Position numbers and translations under genes: made by a program
Assembly (NCBI RefSeq): GCF_039524395.1
Contig: NZ_BAAAGO010000035.1
From: Micropruina glycogenica
GTDB lineage: Bacteria > Actinomycetota > Actinomycetes > Propionibacteriales > Propionibacteriaceae
Strand: one strand, 5' to 3'
DNA: 64,000 nucleotides
Shown: positions 40,610-49,645 of the stretch, piece after piece
Numbering within the stretch: position 1 is the stretch's first letter
How the letters are laid out: each line of letters begins with the position of its first letter
Notes under the pieces: generated by a model
The model's database searches: none
The model's input: only the letters and a program-made list of their open reading frames with translations
Told to the model about the DNA's origin: nothing

Positions 40610-41765
40610 CCACGACCCCGCCGACAGCCCGGACGGCCGCGCCGAGCGGGCACTGCGCGACACCCTGCACACCCACGCCGAGGCGCCCATCTTCCGGCCC
40701 TTGCAGGTCGACGTGAGCGCTGCGCCGTCCCGAAGCAGGTGGACCCGCTGGGTGCCGGCCGCCGCCGTGGTCGCGCTGGTCGCACTGGCGGTGCCGCTGG
40801 TGCTCAGCCAGGCCGGCGGCGGGCCGTTTCGGGCCGTGCCGGCGGACGGTTCGGGCGAGCAGGCGCCCGTGGCGTCCAGTCAGGCGGACGGCCCCAGCAT
40901 CGGGTCGGCGGCCGCCTCGGGGTGGCGCTGGGAGTCGTATCGGGTGCTCAGCTACCAGGTGCCGACCACGTGGGGGTACGGCTACGCGCCCGACACGGCC
41001 TGGTGCGTGGGCGAGGGTCGAACGGCCTACGGCGCGATCGTCGACCTGGCCGGCGAGACCCGGGCCGTGCCGTCCATTCTGTGCCCGCGGGCGATTCCGC
41101 TCGACCGGCTGCCGATGTTCGTGAGCGTGCGGGCCGCGGGGGCTGCAGACCGCGGCTGGGATCTGCCCTCGGGTTGGAGTGTCGCCTCGACCGAACTGAA
41201 CGGCTATCGGCTCGAGGTGGTGCACCCCGACAACGAGCAAGAGGTGGCCGACGAGATCGTGGCGTCGGTGCGTCCGATCGCAGAGGTCGACCCGAACGGC
41301 TGCGTGGCCGCTGCCGCACCGCTGCAGTCGGCGCAGGTCTCCTCGCCCGACCGGGTGTCGCTGTGCCAGTACGAGCGCGGTGTCGACCACCCGTTGCTGG
41401 CGTCGACAGTGTTGACGGGGGAGCGGGCCGCCACTGTGGTGGACGCCCTCACGAGGGCACCGGCGGGCAGCGGTCCGGACGGGTCGTCCTGCGCGGTTGA
41501 GGGTGCCGTGACCGGCGAGACCGAGGTGATCGCGCGGCTCTGGCAGGGTTCGACCGCGCAGGACGTCCGCGTTCGCTACGCGGCCTGCGAGGGCAACGGC
41601 ATCACCGGCCTCGGCGACTCGCGCACGCTCACCGCCGAGGCGTGCCAGGCGATCATGGTGCCCCCCATCGTGTTCACCTCGGGTATGGAGCCCGCGGCGA
41701 AGCTCTGCGGGCCGAACCCGACGCCCTCAGCGGTCGCCCCGTCGGCCAAACCCACCAAGAAGTGA
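40602..41765 (+). CDS. Membrane protein, probable ECF anti-sigma partner
   Basis: The 387-residue protein has a short cytoplasmic N-terminus (residues 1-45, with RAERALRDTLHTHAEAP), one membrane helix (WVPAAAVVALVALAVPLVL) and a large extracytoplasmic domain with about eight Cys residues, ending in a Pro/Lys tail. I see no zinc-type anti-sigma motif (HxxxCxxC). Its overlap with the sigma gene suggests it holds the sigma at the membrane or is part of its output, an inference from context. Confidence 0.7.
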   Translation: MTDHDPADSPDGRAERALRDTLHTHAEAPIFRPLQVDVSAAPSRSRWTRWVPAAAVVALVALAVPLVLSQAGGGPFRAVPADGSGEQAPVASSQADGPSIGSAAASGWRWESYRVLSYQVPTTWGYGYAPDTAWCVGEGRTAYGAIVDLAGETRAVPSILCPRAIPLDRLPMFVSVRAAGAADRGWDLPSGWSVASTELNGYRLEVVHPDNEQEVADEIVASVRPIAEVDPNGCVAAAAPLQSAQVSSPDRVSLCQYERGVDHPLLASTVLTGERAATVVDALTRAPAGSGPDGSSCAVEGAVTGETEVIARLWQGSTAQDVRVRYAACEGNGITGLGDSRTLTAEACQAIMVPPIVFTSGMEPAAKLCGPNPTPSAVAPSAKPTKK

Positions 41766-41767
41766 CC

Positions 41768-42014
41768 TGGTGGGTAATGGGGACGGTTCCGATTCCCGTT
41801 CATTCGAACTCGACCGCGAGGGACGGCGACGCAACATCGCTCAGCCGTCCAATGACGTCCTGCTCGTACCAGTCTTCAGGGCGAAGCCTGGTGGGTAATG
41901 GGAACCGTCCCCAATACCCACCAGGGACGTGCTGTGGTGGGTAATCGGAACCGTCCCCAACTCACGCCAAACGGACGCTGGCGCGAGTTGGGAACCGTCC
42001 CCAACTCGCGCCAG
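41768..42014. repeat. Cluster of four family C palindromes
   Basis: Copies lie at about 41768-41802, 41887-41925, 41935-41969 and 41978-42014. The second has perfect 11-base arms (CCTGGTGGGTA/TACCCACCAGG) and the fourth perfect 14-base arms (CTGGCGCGAGTTGG/CCAACTCGCGCCAG) around GGAACCGTCC. The third combines the left arm of one type with the right arm of the other. They fill the gap between the sigma partner gene and the convergent 5'-nucleotidase gene. Confidence 0.9.
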
Positions 42015-42037
42015 GATGCGCTCGACCGGCAGCGGCC

Positions 42038-44041
42038 CTACTTCTTCTTGATCGTCACCGGAATGCGCACGGTGGTGCCCGAGTCGTACGCCTTCAGCAC
42101 CAGCGTCGCCTTCTGCGGCTTCACCCAGCCCGGCACCTTCACGGTCACCGACGCCTGACCGCCGGCCACGTCGCCGTAACCCACCGGCGTGATGCCCATG
42201 CCCCACCAGGTGCGCTGGTTGACCTCGAGCCACGCGATCACGTTGTCGTTGGCGATGCCGTACGACTTGAAGTCGAGGGTGTCGAGCGCGACCGCGTCTT
42301 GCGGTACACCCACGCTGAACGTGGTCTTCTTCTTCAGCTTCAGCGTGGTGGGCGTGCTGTGCACCGACACGGCCTGCTTCTTGAACGACGGCGTCAGGGT
42401 GCCCTTGTCTTTGATCCAGCCCACCCAGGCCTCGAGATCGGCGCGGCCGGCGTCGAGCGCGTCCTTGCCCTTGGCCACCTCGCGGAAGTTGTCGCCGCCC
42501 GAGATCAAGAACGAGCCCGACCCGATGGTGTACAGCTTCGTCGGATTGATCGGCTTGCCGCCCACGGTGATCGACGTGATGCGCGACCCCTCGGGCAGCG
42601 CGGCGTCATAGGTGTAGGTGACGTTGCTGCTCAGCCCCAGCTGCAGGTACGGCCGGCTCGGAATGTTGCCCTTGTCGTCACGCTGCCACTGCTGCTCGAG
42701 CACCGTCTTGACCTGCGCGCCGGTCAGCTTGGTGGTCATCAACTCGTTCGCGAACGGCAGGATCGCCGCCGCCTCTGAGTAGGTGATCGGGCCCTCGTCG
42801 AAGTCGTTGCGGGTGCCGCCCGGGTTCTGCATGCCGATGAAGAACTTGTCGCCCTTGCCCATCACGTCGTGGAACATCTGGGCCACCATGTTCGACATCG
42901 TCGACTCGCGGGCCCGGTCGTCGCCGCTGCTGCCGAACGCGCCGGTCAGCCCGCGGGTGATCGGCGCGGTCGCGGTGCCGATCACCTGCTTGCCGATCTC
43001 GTTCGACTTGGCGATGGCGTCGTCGACGATCGCCTTGGCCTCGGCCACCCGCGGGTACTTCGCCACCAGGTCGGCGACGGGGGTGGTGGTCACCGGCAGC
43101 ACCGTGCTGGTGTGGTCGCAGGTGGCGCCCGTGGTCGCGTCCAGTTTCAAAGACACCCGGCCCACGTTCGAGGCGTAGCTGCCCGCCGACAACAACGGAC
43201 GGGTGGGGGTGCCGTCCGGCGCGTCGTAGGCGTAGGCCTGGTGGGTGTGGCCGTTGATCACGACCTGCGCCCGCGGGTCGAGGTTGTTCACGATGTCGGC
43301 GAAGGCCGGGGACGCCGCCACGTTCTGGGCCATCGTCTGGGTGCCGACGGGCGCGCCCTCGTGCACGGTGACGATGATCACGTCGGCCTCGCCGTTGGCG
43401 GTGTTGCCGTCTTTCAGGTCGGCGATCACGCTGTTCACCGCCGGCACCAGGGGTTTCACCGTGATGCCGGTCAGGCCGGACGGCGACACCAGGCTGGCCA
43501 GGTCTTGGGTGACCCCGCCGACGATGCCGATGCGCAGGCCGTTCTTCTCGACCACGTCGTAGGCGGGCAGGATCGTATTGCCCGTGGTGTTGTCGATCAC
43601 GTTGGCGACCAGATACGGGAAGTTCACCCCCGGATCAATGCGGTCGCGCAGGTCGGGCCAGCCCTGGTCGAACTCGTGGTTGCCGACCGACGAGGCGGTG
43701 ACGTCCAGCACGTTCAGCAGCTCGATGGTGGGCTCGTCGTTCTGGGCGAACGACGCGAACAACGTGGCGCCCACACTGTCGCCGGCCGACACCAGCAGCG
43801 TGTTGTCTTCACCGGCCGCCGCCCGCTGCTCTTCGATGGTGCCCACCCAGGCCGCCGTGTTGGGGCTCGAGTTCGCCAGCCGTCCGTGAAAGTCGTTGAA
43901 GGTCAGCACCGTGAGCGGCGTGGTGGTGTCGCACACCGCCATCGGTACCCGGCCCCCGCCCGGCTGCGCGAGCGCCGCCGTGGGCGCGATGGTGGTGAGC
44001 GCGATGGCCGTGGCTATGCCGATGCCTGCCCGACGTTTCAT
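42038..44041 (-). CDS. Secreted 5'-nucleotidase / UshA-like metallophosphatase
   Basis: The 667-residue precursor has a signal peptide (MKRRAGIGIATAIALTTIAP, Ala-rich cleavage near residue 25). A calcineurin-like metallophosphatase domain has FNDFHGRL, SAGDSVGAT, GNHEFDQGW and NGHTHQAY. The 5'-nucleotidase C-terminal domain has TRNDFDEGPITYSEAAAILP and YTIGSGSFLISGGDNF. An added domain at residues about 560-667 is Ig-like/cell-wall type, with no sortase motif. It hydrolyses extracellular nucleotides or sugar nucleotides. Confidence 0.95.
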   Translation of the reverse strand: MKRRAGIGIATAIALTTIAPTAALAQPGGGRVPMAVCDTTTPLTVLTFNDFHGRLANSSPNTAAWVGTIEEQRAAAGEDNTLLVSAGDSVGATLFASFAQNDEPTIELLNVLDVTASSVGNHEFDQGWPDLRDRIDPGVNFPYLVANVIDNTTGNTILPAYDVVEKNGLRIGIVGGVTQDLASLVSPSGLTGITVKPLVPAVNSVIADLKDGNTANGEADVIIVTVHEGAPVGTQTMAQNVAASPAFADIVNNLDPRAQVVINGHTHQAYAYDAPDGTPTRPLLSAGSYASNVGRVSLKLDATTGATCDHTSTVLPVTTTPVADLVAKYPRVAEAKAIVDDAIAKSNEIGKQVIGTATAPITRGLTGAFGSSGDDRARESTMSNMVAQMFHDVMGKGDKFFIGMQNPGGTRNDFDEGPITYSEAAAILPFANELMTTKLTGAQVKTVLEQQWQRDDKGNIPSRPYLQLGLSSNVTYTYDAALPEGSRITSITVGGKPINPTKLYTIGSGSFLISGGDNFREVAKGKDALDAGRADLEAWVGWIKDKGTLTPSFKKQAVSVHSTPTTLKLKKKTTFSVGVPQDAVALDTLDFKSYGIANDNVIAWLEVNQRTWWGMGITPVGYGDVAGGQASVTVKVPGWVKPQKATLVLKAYDSGTTVRIPVTIKKK

Positions 44042-44149
44042 GGTGGTTCACTTTCCCCGATTCATCCCACGCTGGATTTGAGCATTCTTTGCCGTCGCGC
44101 GAGCAACACGCAAGACCTTCCTGAGTGCCGGCTGAGTGAATCCTGCGGT

Positions 44150-44755
44150 CTACCGCTCGGCCAGCACACCCAACTCGGTCAGCCAGGCCCGGGTGTCGGC
44201 GTCGTCCTGCCAGAGATGCGCCGTCCAGCCCGCGGCGAGGGCACCCTCGACGTTCTCGGGACGGTCGTCGACGAACGCGATCGCGGCCGGCGGCACCCCC
44301 AGATCGGCGGCCGCGTGGTCGTAGATCGCCCGCTTCGGTTTGGCCGACCCGATCAGCGCCGACACGTACACCCGGTCGAGATGCCGCCGCCAGGGCGCGG
44401 CCTCGATCGCCGCCCCCAGCGCCACCGGGGCGTTCGACAACAGGCCCGTGACCAGGCCTGTTGCGGCCACGTCGGCGAGCAGTCGCTCGGCTTCGGGACG
44501 AATCCGCGTCCAGATCGTGGCGTCGGTGCCGGCCAGCAGCGCGACTGATTCGGCGTCTGGGGCGAGGCCCAGGCCGCTCAGCAGCGGCCCCCAGTAGTCG
44601 GCGTCCGAGCCGCCCTCGTCATAGGCCTGGCGTCCGGTCCAGTACCCGGCGGCGAAGTCGTCGGTGGCCACGCCGAGCAGCCCGGCGGGGTGGGAGTGAA
44701 TGTCGGGGGGCGAGGCCAGCACCTGGCCCAGGTCGAAGACGACGGCGCGGATCAT
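44150..44755 (-). CDS. HAD-superfamily hydrolase
   Basis: This 201-residue protein has HAD motif I (VVFDLGQVLASPP, with one Asp and Gly where the second Asp often stands), motif II in LLSNAPVA, motif III Lys in SAKPKRAIYDHA and motif IV in FVDDRPENVEGALAAGW. This subtype resembles epoxide-hydrolase-like or YihX phosphatases. The DLG in motif I replaces the usual DxD, which may reduce phosphatase activity. It is divergent from the YdeI-like gene. Confidence 0.85.
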   Translation of the reverse strand: MIRAVVFDLGQVLASPPDIHSHPAGLLGVATDDFAAGYWTGRQAYDEGGSDADYWGPLLSGLGLAPDAESVALLAGTDATIWTRIRPEAERLLADVAATGLVTGLLSNAPVALGAAIEAAPWRRHLDRVYVSALIGSAKPKRAIYDHAAADLGVPPAAIAFVDDRPENVEGALAAGWTAHLWQDDADTRAWLTELGVLAER

Positions 44756-44772
44756 GCTGCCATGATGGCCCC

Positions 44773-45555
44773 ATGGCGACCTGGATCGGCGGCACCGGCG
44801 ACGCTCCGGCGCGATTCTTCAGCGGCCCCGACGCGTTCGACGCCTGGCTGGCCGAACACCACGCCAGCGAGACCGAGCTGTGGGCGGGCCTGTTCAAGAA
44901 GCACGTGGCCCACCAGGGCCTGACCTGGGACGAAGCCGTACCCGTCGCGCTGTGCTGGGGCTGGATCGACTCGATCATGCACCGCTTGGACGGCGACACG
45001 GTGCGCCAGCGGTGGACTCCGCGCAAGCCGGCCAGCAACTGGAGCAGGGTGAACATCGGCCTGGTCGAACAGCTGATCACCGACGGACGCATGCAGCCCG
45101 CCGGCCTGGCGGCCTATGAGCGGCGGCGCAAGGACGACCCGGGCTACAGCTACGAAACCATGCCCACCGACCTGCCCGAGGCCTACGCCGCCCGGCTGCG
45201 GGCCGACCCGGCGGCGGCCGCGTTCTTCTACGACAGGGCCACCGCGTCGTACCGGCGGGTCTGCGTCAACTGGGTGACCAGCGCGAAAACCGAAGCCACG
45301 CGAGAGAAACGGCTCGCCGACCTGATCGCCGATTCGGCCGCCGGGCTGCTGATCAGGCCGCAGCGCTACGGCACCCCACCCAAGTGGGCACAACCGCTGG
45401 TCGAACCTGTCGAGACCGAACCGCCGGTCGAGCGTGTCGAGACCGATCCGCCGGTCGAGCGTGTCGAGACTCGGCCGTTGAATAGTGGGCACGATCGTGA
45501 CCCAACATCGGGCCACGATCCTGCGCATACTGCAGAGCCGGCGAAAGGCGAGTGA
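44773..45555 (+). CDS. YdeI/OmdA-family protein with repeat-derived tail
   Basis: Residues 1 to about 208 form a YdeI/OmdA domain: a FFSGPDAFDAWLAEHHASET start, VALCWGWIDSIMHRLDGDTV, QRWTPRKPASNWSRVNIGLV and ATASYRRVCVNWVTSAKTEA. From about residue 209 the sequence becomes VEPVETEPPVERVETDPPVE and similar, encoded by three family A repeat units, then a His/Asp-rich end. The native stop codon was evidently lost. The function of the domain is unknown. Confidence 0.87.
   Translation: MATWIGGTGDAPARFFSGPDAFDAWLAEHHASETELWAGLFKKHVAHQGLTWDEAVPVALCWGWIDSIMHRLDGDTVRQRWTPRKPASNWSRVNIGLVEQLITDGRMQPAGLAAYERRRKDDPGYSYETMPTDLPEAYAARLRADPAAAAFFYDRATASYRRVCVNWVTSAKTEATREKRLADLIADSAAGLLIRPQRYGTPPKWAQPLVEPVETEPPVERVETDPPVERVETRPLNSGHDRDPTSGHDPAHTAEPAKGE
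45397..45476. repeat. Three family A units in frame in the YdeI-like gene
   Basis: Three direct copies (ctggtcgaacctgtcgagac, ccggtcgagcgtgtcgagac twice) sit 27-30 bases apart, so the frame is kept and each is translated as PVERVET-like text. A palindrome CACGATCGTG follows at about 45488. Confidence 0.85.
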
Positions 45556-45556
45556 T

Positions 45557-47095
45557 GTGACCAGCGTCGTGATCGTGGGCGGCGGGCACAACGCCCTCAC
45601 CGCAGCCGCCTACCTGGCCCGAGCCGGGGTCGAGGTCACCGTGCTCGAACGGCTCGACAATGTGGGCGGCGCGGCGATCTCTGCCACCGCCTTCACCGGC
45701 CTCGACGCCCGGCTCTCGCGCTATGCGTACCTGGTCAGCCTGCTGCCGCGCTCGATCGCCGACGACCTCGGGCTCGACGTGTCCCTGGTGCGCCGGCGGT
45801 ACTCGTCGTACACCCCGGTGCCCGGCACCGACCGCGGCCTGCTGATCGACAACGGCGACGAGGCCGCGACCCGCGGCTCGTTCGCCTCGGTGGGCGCCGC
45901 CGGCGACGCGGCCCGGTTCGCCGACTTCTACCGGCGCATCAGCGCCTTCGCCGCGCCGCTGTTCGACACCATGACCGGTCCGCTACCCACGCGTGACCAG
46001 GCGAAATCGCTACTCGGGGCCGAATGGAGCCCGTTCGTGGAGCGTCCGATCGGCGAGGCGATCGAGGCTGCTGTGGCCGATGACCTGGTGCGCGGCGTGA
46101 TCGCCACCGACGCCCTGATCGGCACGTTCACCGACCTGCACGAGGCCATCGACGGCAACCGCTGCTTGCTCTACCACGTGATCGGCGGCGGCACCGGCGA
46201 CTGGGACGTGCCGATCGGCGGCATGGGCGTGGTGTCCGGGGGCATGGAGCGGGCCGCGCGGGCCGCCGGTGCGAAGTTGGTCACGGGGGCCGAGGTGACG
46301 GCGATCGATCCCGATGGCGCCGTCGAGTACCTGCACGGCGGCGAGCAACACCGGGTCACCGCCGACCTGGTGCTGGCCGGGGTGGCGCCCGACGTGCTCG
46401 CCCGGCTGTTGGGCGAGACGTTGACGGTGCGCGCCGAGGGTGCCCAGGTGAAGGTGAACCTGTTGCTGCGCCGGCTGCCCCGGCTGCGGCAGCAGGGCGT
46501 CCGGCCCGACGCGGCGTTCGGCGGCACCTTTCACATTCACGAGACGCTCACCGAGCTGGCCGCCGCCCACGCCGCAGCCTTGGACGGCCGGGTGCCCGAC
46601 CCACTGCCCGCCGAGATCTACTGCCACTCGCTGGCCGACCCGTCGATTCTGGGCGCCGACCTGCAGCGGAACGGCTATCAGACGCTCACCCTGTTCGGCC
46701 TGCAGGTGCCTGACCGGCTGGTCGACGCGTTCGGCAACGACGCACTGCGGGACGCCCTGCAATCAGCCGCGCTCGCCAGCCTCGACTCGGTGCTGGCCGA
46801 GCCGATCGAATCGGTGCTGGCCACCGACGGCGACGGACGCCCCTGCGTCGAGGTGAAGACCACCCGCGACATCGAGCAGGCGCTGGCCATGCCCGGCGGC
46901 AACATCTTTCACGGCCCGCTGTCGTGGCCGTGGGCCGAGGACGAGCCCCTCGACACCCCGGCGCGGCGCTGGGGCGTGGCGACCGATCACGACCGGGTGC
47001 TGCTCTGCGGTGCGGGTGCTCGACGGGGCGGGGGAGTGTCGGGCATCGCCGGCCAGAACGCGGCGATGGCAGCCCTCGAACGCTTGGCGCAGTGA
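45557..47095 (+). CDS. NAD(P)/FAD-dependent oxidoreductase, phytoene-desaturase-like
   Basis: The 512-residue protein has the FAD-binding VVIVGGGHNALTAAAYLARA (GxGxxA type with an Asn), the ERLDNVGGAA loop, a central part with IGGMGVVSGGMERAARAAGA and a C-terminal GGGVSGIAGQNAA that binds flavin. This is the CrtI-like/amine-oxidase family (beta-carotene ketolase-type or FAD-dependent desaturases). The substrate is unknown. GTG 45557 follows the YdeI-like stop by one base and begins directly with the Rossmann motif. Confidence 0.87.
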   Translation: MTSVVIVGGGHNALTAAAYLARAGVEVTVLERLDNVGGAAISATAFTGLDARLSRYAYLVSLLPRSIADDLGLDVSLVRRRYSSYTPVPGTDRGLLIDNGDEAATRGSFASVGAAGDAARFADFYRRISAFAAPLFDTMTGPLPTRDQAKSLLGAEWSPFVERPIGEAIEAAVADDLVRGVIATDALIGTFTDLHEAIDGNRCLLYHVIGGGTGDWDVPIGGMGVVSGGMERAARAAGAKLVTGAEVTAIDPDGAVEYLHGGEQHRVTADLVLAGVAPDVLARLLGETLTVRAEGAQVKVNLLLRRLPRLRQQGVRPDAAFGGTFHIHETLTELAAAHAAALDGRVPDPLPAEIYCHSLADPSILGADLQRNGYQTLTLFGLQVPDRLVDAFGNDALRDALQSAALASLDSVLAEPIESVLATDGDGRPCVEVKTTRDIEQALAMPGGNIFHGPLSWPWAEDEPLDTPARRWGVATDHDRVLLCGAGARRGGGVSGIAGQNAAMAALERLAQ

Positions 47096-47193
47096 TGGGG
47101 CAGGCAGCGCAGGCCGTTGTCGCTTTTCGGAGGCTCCGTGCGAGCTCATACGCCGCCGACGATGGCACGCGCGGGCGATCGCGGCTTGGGCGC

Positions 47194-48114
47194 ATGCGCG
47201 GCCGGTCGCGCCTGTGGTCGGGGGTTCTACTGCTCGCGATGATGGTCGGTTGTACGGTGCCGGGCCCTCCGGCTCCGGCTGAAAGCCCAACGGTGGTGGT
47301 GTCGGCGACTCCGACTCTGTCGGATCGCGATCAGCGCATTCACGACGCCATGGAGCGGCGCGAGGCAGTGGTTCAAAGCTTCACGGCCAAGCCTTGGCAG
47401 AAGCGCTCGTGGGAGCAGGTCTCGAGCGGGTACCTGCCCGATGTCGAGCGCTACCAGGATCGACTGAGCATCGCCCGTGAAGAGAGCGACGAACGCGCGT
47501 ACCAAGACCCATCGACCGTGTACGCCGAGACGGGCTCGATCGTGGTGGCAGCCCAACGGGACCCTTACAACAGTGAAAGTGTCTCTCTGTTTCGATGGCG
47601 CGGGAACGAGCTGACCATGCTGTTCACCCTGCCCTGGACCAACGACTTGTGGATGCCCAAGGCGGTCGATGGCGCGTCCATCGGGCCGGCCGATGCGCGT
47701 CTGACTGGACAGTTGATTCGATACTGGCAAACCGGTGATCTGCCGTCGGATGTCACCTTGGACCCCAATGGCCTTCCGTTTGCCTTCGGCGACAACTACG
47801 ACGAGCCGGTCAAAGAGAGCCGCTCCTGTGCGGTGCACCACGAAGGTTCAGAGTCTTTTGCGTGGTCACTGCCGGTCGAGTTCGGGCAGCTCAGCCTGGT
47901 TGCGATCGATTGCCGCTATCGGGTGCGAACGCCGCCGGACTATCGGGTCGGCCTGCCGTCCGACGACTCCGATATCACCGGCAACACCAAGGTCTCTTAT
48001 CGCAGGCTCGACTGCCGGTGGATCTACCCCATGCGGGTACTCGTCAAAGACAACGGTGCAGTCGCATGGGAACACATCGGTGCTCAGCCGATGGACGTGT
48101 GCACTGCAAGCTGA
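47194..48114 (+). CDS. Putative lipoprotein of unknown function
   Basis: The 306-residue product begins with a lipoprotein signal (RLWSGVLLLAMMVGC, lipid-accepting Cys 20), then a Pro/Ser/Thr linker. The soluble domain contains ERREAVVQSFTAKPWQKRSW and three further Cys in CAVHH, DCRYR and DCRW. I do not recognise it. A frame open from 46924 is the shadow of the oxidoreductase; ATG 47194 is chosen for the lipobox. GC content and codon use look slightly less extreme than in neighbours. Confidence 0.7.
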   Translation: MRGRSRLWSGVLLLAMMVGCTVPGPPAPAESPTVVVSATPTLSDRDQRIHDAMERREAVVQSFTAKPWQKRSWEQVSSGYLPDVERYQDRLSIAREESDERAYQDPSTVYAETGSIVVAAQRDPYNSESVSLFRWRGNELTMLFTLPWTNDLWMPKAVDGASIGPADARLTGQLIRYWQTGDLPSDVTLDPNGLPFAFGDNYDEPVKESRSCAVHHEGSESFAWSLPVEFGQLSLVAIDCRYRVRTPPDYRVGLPSDDSDITGNTKVSYRRLDCRWIYPMRVLVKDNGAVAWEHIGAQPMDVCTAS

Positions 48115-48271
48115 GCTCGGAACCACCAATCGCCGCCCACCGTGCGACCCCAGAAGGGGAGAGACCAGGCCTGCACCGCGCCCATCGTCGCGGCGGCGCC
48201 AACGGCGAGTCGGGGTGAGGTCCGCAACTTCGCCGGTGGTTCTTGTCAGTCGCCTCTGCCACAGTGACGAG

Positions 48272-48883
48272 GTGAGCAACGACGCCAACGACCCCAAGCA
48301 GGTACTGCTGCGCTACCTGCAGACCACGCACGACGCGGTGCGCTGGAAGCTGCAGGGGCTCAACGAGTACGACCTGCGTCGTCCGCTCACGCCCACTTGC
48401 ACCAACCTGCTCGGGGTCGTGAAACACCTGGCCATGGTCGAGCTGGGCTACTTCGGCGAGGTGTTCTGCCGGGTGCCCGAGGTGAGCGTTGCATGGTTCG
48501 CCGACGACGAGGCGCAGATGGCGACCGTGCCCACCATCGACATGTACGCCAGCGCCACGCAGACCAGCGCCGAGGTGCTGCAACTGTTCGACGAGGCGCG
48601 CGCCAACACCGAACGAACGGTCGCCGAACTCGACCTGAACGCCCCCGGGCGGGTGCCCTGGTGGGGCGAGCGCGGCCAGGTGACGCTGCAGCGCATCCTC
48701 GTGCACATGATCGAAGAGACGGCTCGGCACGCGGGGCAACTCGACATTCTGCGCGAACAGCTCGACGGCCGAGCGGGGTTGCGCGCCGACAACGACAACC
48801 TCGCCGACTTCGACACCGACGGCTGGGCCGAGTACCGCGCCCGGGTGCAGGCCATCGCCGACGGCTTCAGGGCCTACCAATGA
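48272..48883 (+). CDS. DUF664 / DinB-family protein
   Basis: This 203-residue protein is a four-helix DinB-like bundle: LLRYLQTTHDAVRWKLQGLN, TNLLGVVKHLAMVELGYFGE (metal-ligand His), and LVHMIEETARHAGQLDILRE (second His pair). The family includes metal-dependent thiol S-transferases (mycothiol/bacillithiol), but activity is unproven. GTG 48272 is its start. It overlaps the 3-methyladenine glycosylase start (ATGA), suggesting joint expression. A second DUF664 gene lies at 57591. Confidence 0.88.
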   Translation: MSNDANDPKQVLLRYLQTTHDAVRWKLQGLNEYDLRRPLTPTCTNLLGVVKHLAMVELGYFGEVFCRVPEVSVAWFADDEAQMATVPTIDMYASATQTSAEVLQLFDEARANTERTVAELDLNAPGRVPWWGERGQVTLQRILVHMIEETARHAGQLDILREQLDGRAGLRADNDNLADFDTDGWAEYRARVQAIADGFRAYQ

Positions 48884-49440
48884 GCACCTTTCGCTGCTTC
48901 GGCACTGGCGACGAGCTGTACGAGGCCTACCACGACACCGAATGGGGGGTGCCGCCGCAGGCCTCGCCCGATGAGCGCGAACTGTTCGAGCGGCTCAGCC
49001 TCGAGGCGTTCCAATCCGGCCTGTCGTGGATCACGATTCTGCGCAAGCGACCCGCCTTTCGCGCCGCCTTCGCCGGGTTCGACCCCGCTGTCGTGGCCGG
49101 CTTCGACGAGACGGACGTTCAGCGGCTGATGGCCGATGCCGGCATCGTGCGCAACCGCATGAAGATCGACGCCACCATCGCCAACGCCAGGGCACTGCTC
49201 GCCCTGCACGCGCAGGGCCAACAGCTGACCGACGTGTTCGAGGCGCACCGTCCGGCGACACGTGACGTGCGGCCCAACTCGTTCGCCGAGGTGCCCGCCT
49301 CGACGGCTGAGTCGGTCGCGCTGGCGAAGCACCTGAAGCGCCTCGGTTTCCGCTTCGTCGGCCCCACTACGGCCTATGCCGCCATGCAGGCACTCGGCTA
49401 CGTCGACGACCACCTCGCCGGCTGCCTCGTGGTGCAGTAG
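48880..49440 (+). CDS. tag: DNA-3-methyladenine glycosylase I
   Basis: The 186-residue enzyme excises 3-methyladenine from DNA. It has the Tag pattern RCFGTGDELYEAYHDTEWGV, LFERLSLEAFQSGLSWITIL and LKRLGFRFVGPTTAYAAMQA. The zinc-binding Cys 6, His 18, His 178 and Cys 182 are all present. ATG 48880 overlaps the DUF664 stop. The product may protect against alkylation together with the thiol-transferase-like neighbour, an inference. Confidence 0.95.
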   Translation: MSTFRCFGTGDELYEAYHDTEWGVPPQASPDERELFERLSLEAFQSGLSWITILRKRPAFRAAFAGFDPAVVAGFDETDVQRLMADAGIVRNRMKIDATIANARALLALHAQGQQLTDVFEAHRPATRDVRPNSFAEVPASTAESVALAKHLKRLGFRFVGPTTAYAAMQALGYVDDHLAGCLVVQ

Positions 49441-49442
49441 AG

Positions 49443-49577
49443 CGCTGGTCGAGCCTGTCGAGACCCCTTGGTTCCGTCATTCCGGCGCACGATCCGTCAT
49501 TCCGGCGAACGCCGGAATCTCCTGGCCGGTGCGCGCCTTCGTGGGTGTGAGATCCCGGGGCAGGCCCGGGATGACGG
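49443..49577. repeat. Family A unit followed by family B units
   Basis: A family A unit (ctggtcgagcctgtcgagac) is at 49443-49469. A partial family B unit begins at 49475, a full one (CGTCATTCCGGCGAACGCCG) lies at 49495-49521, and an inverted one at 49549-49577. The region 49441-49645 holds no gene. Confidence 0.85.
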
Positions 49578-49645
49578 ACGGGTCCGTCAGATCCGTCACC
49601 CGGTGCACTCCGCAACGCGCGCCGCAGCGCCGGCGTGTCAGGAGT

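Noticed and set aside
42869..44548. 559-residue plus-strand frame
   Set aside because: It is the antisense image of the 5'-nucleotidase and HAD genes, dominated by His, Arg, Gly and Val as expected for a shadow.
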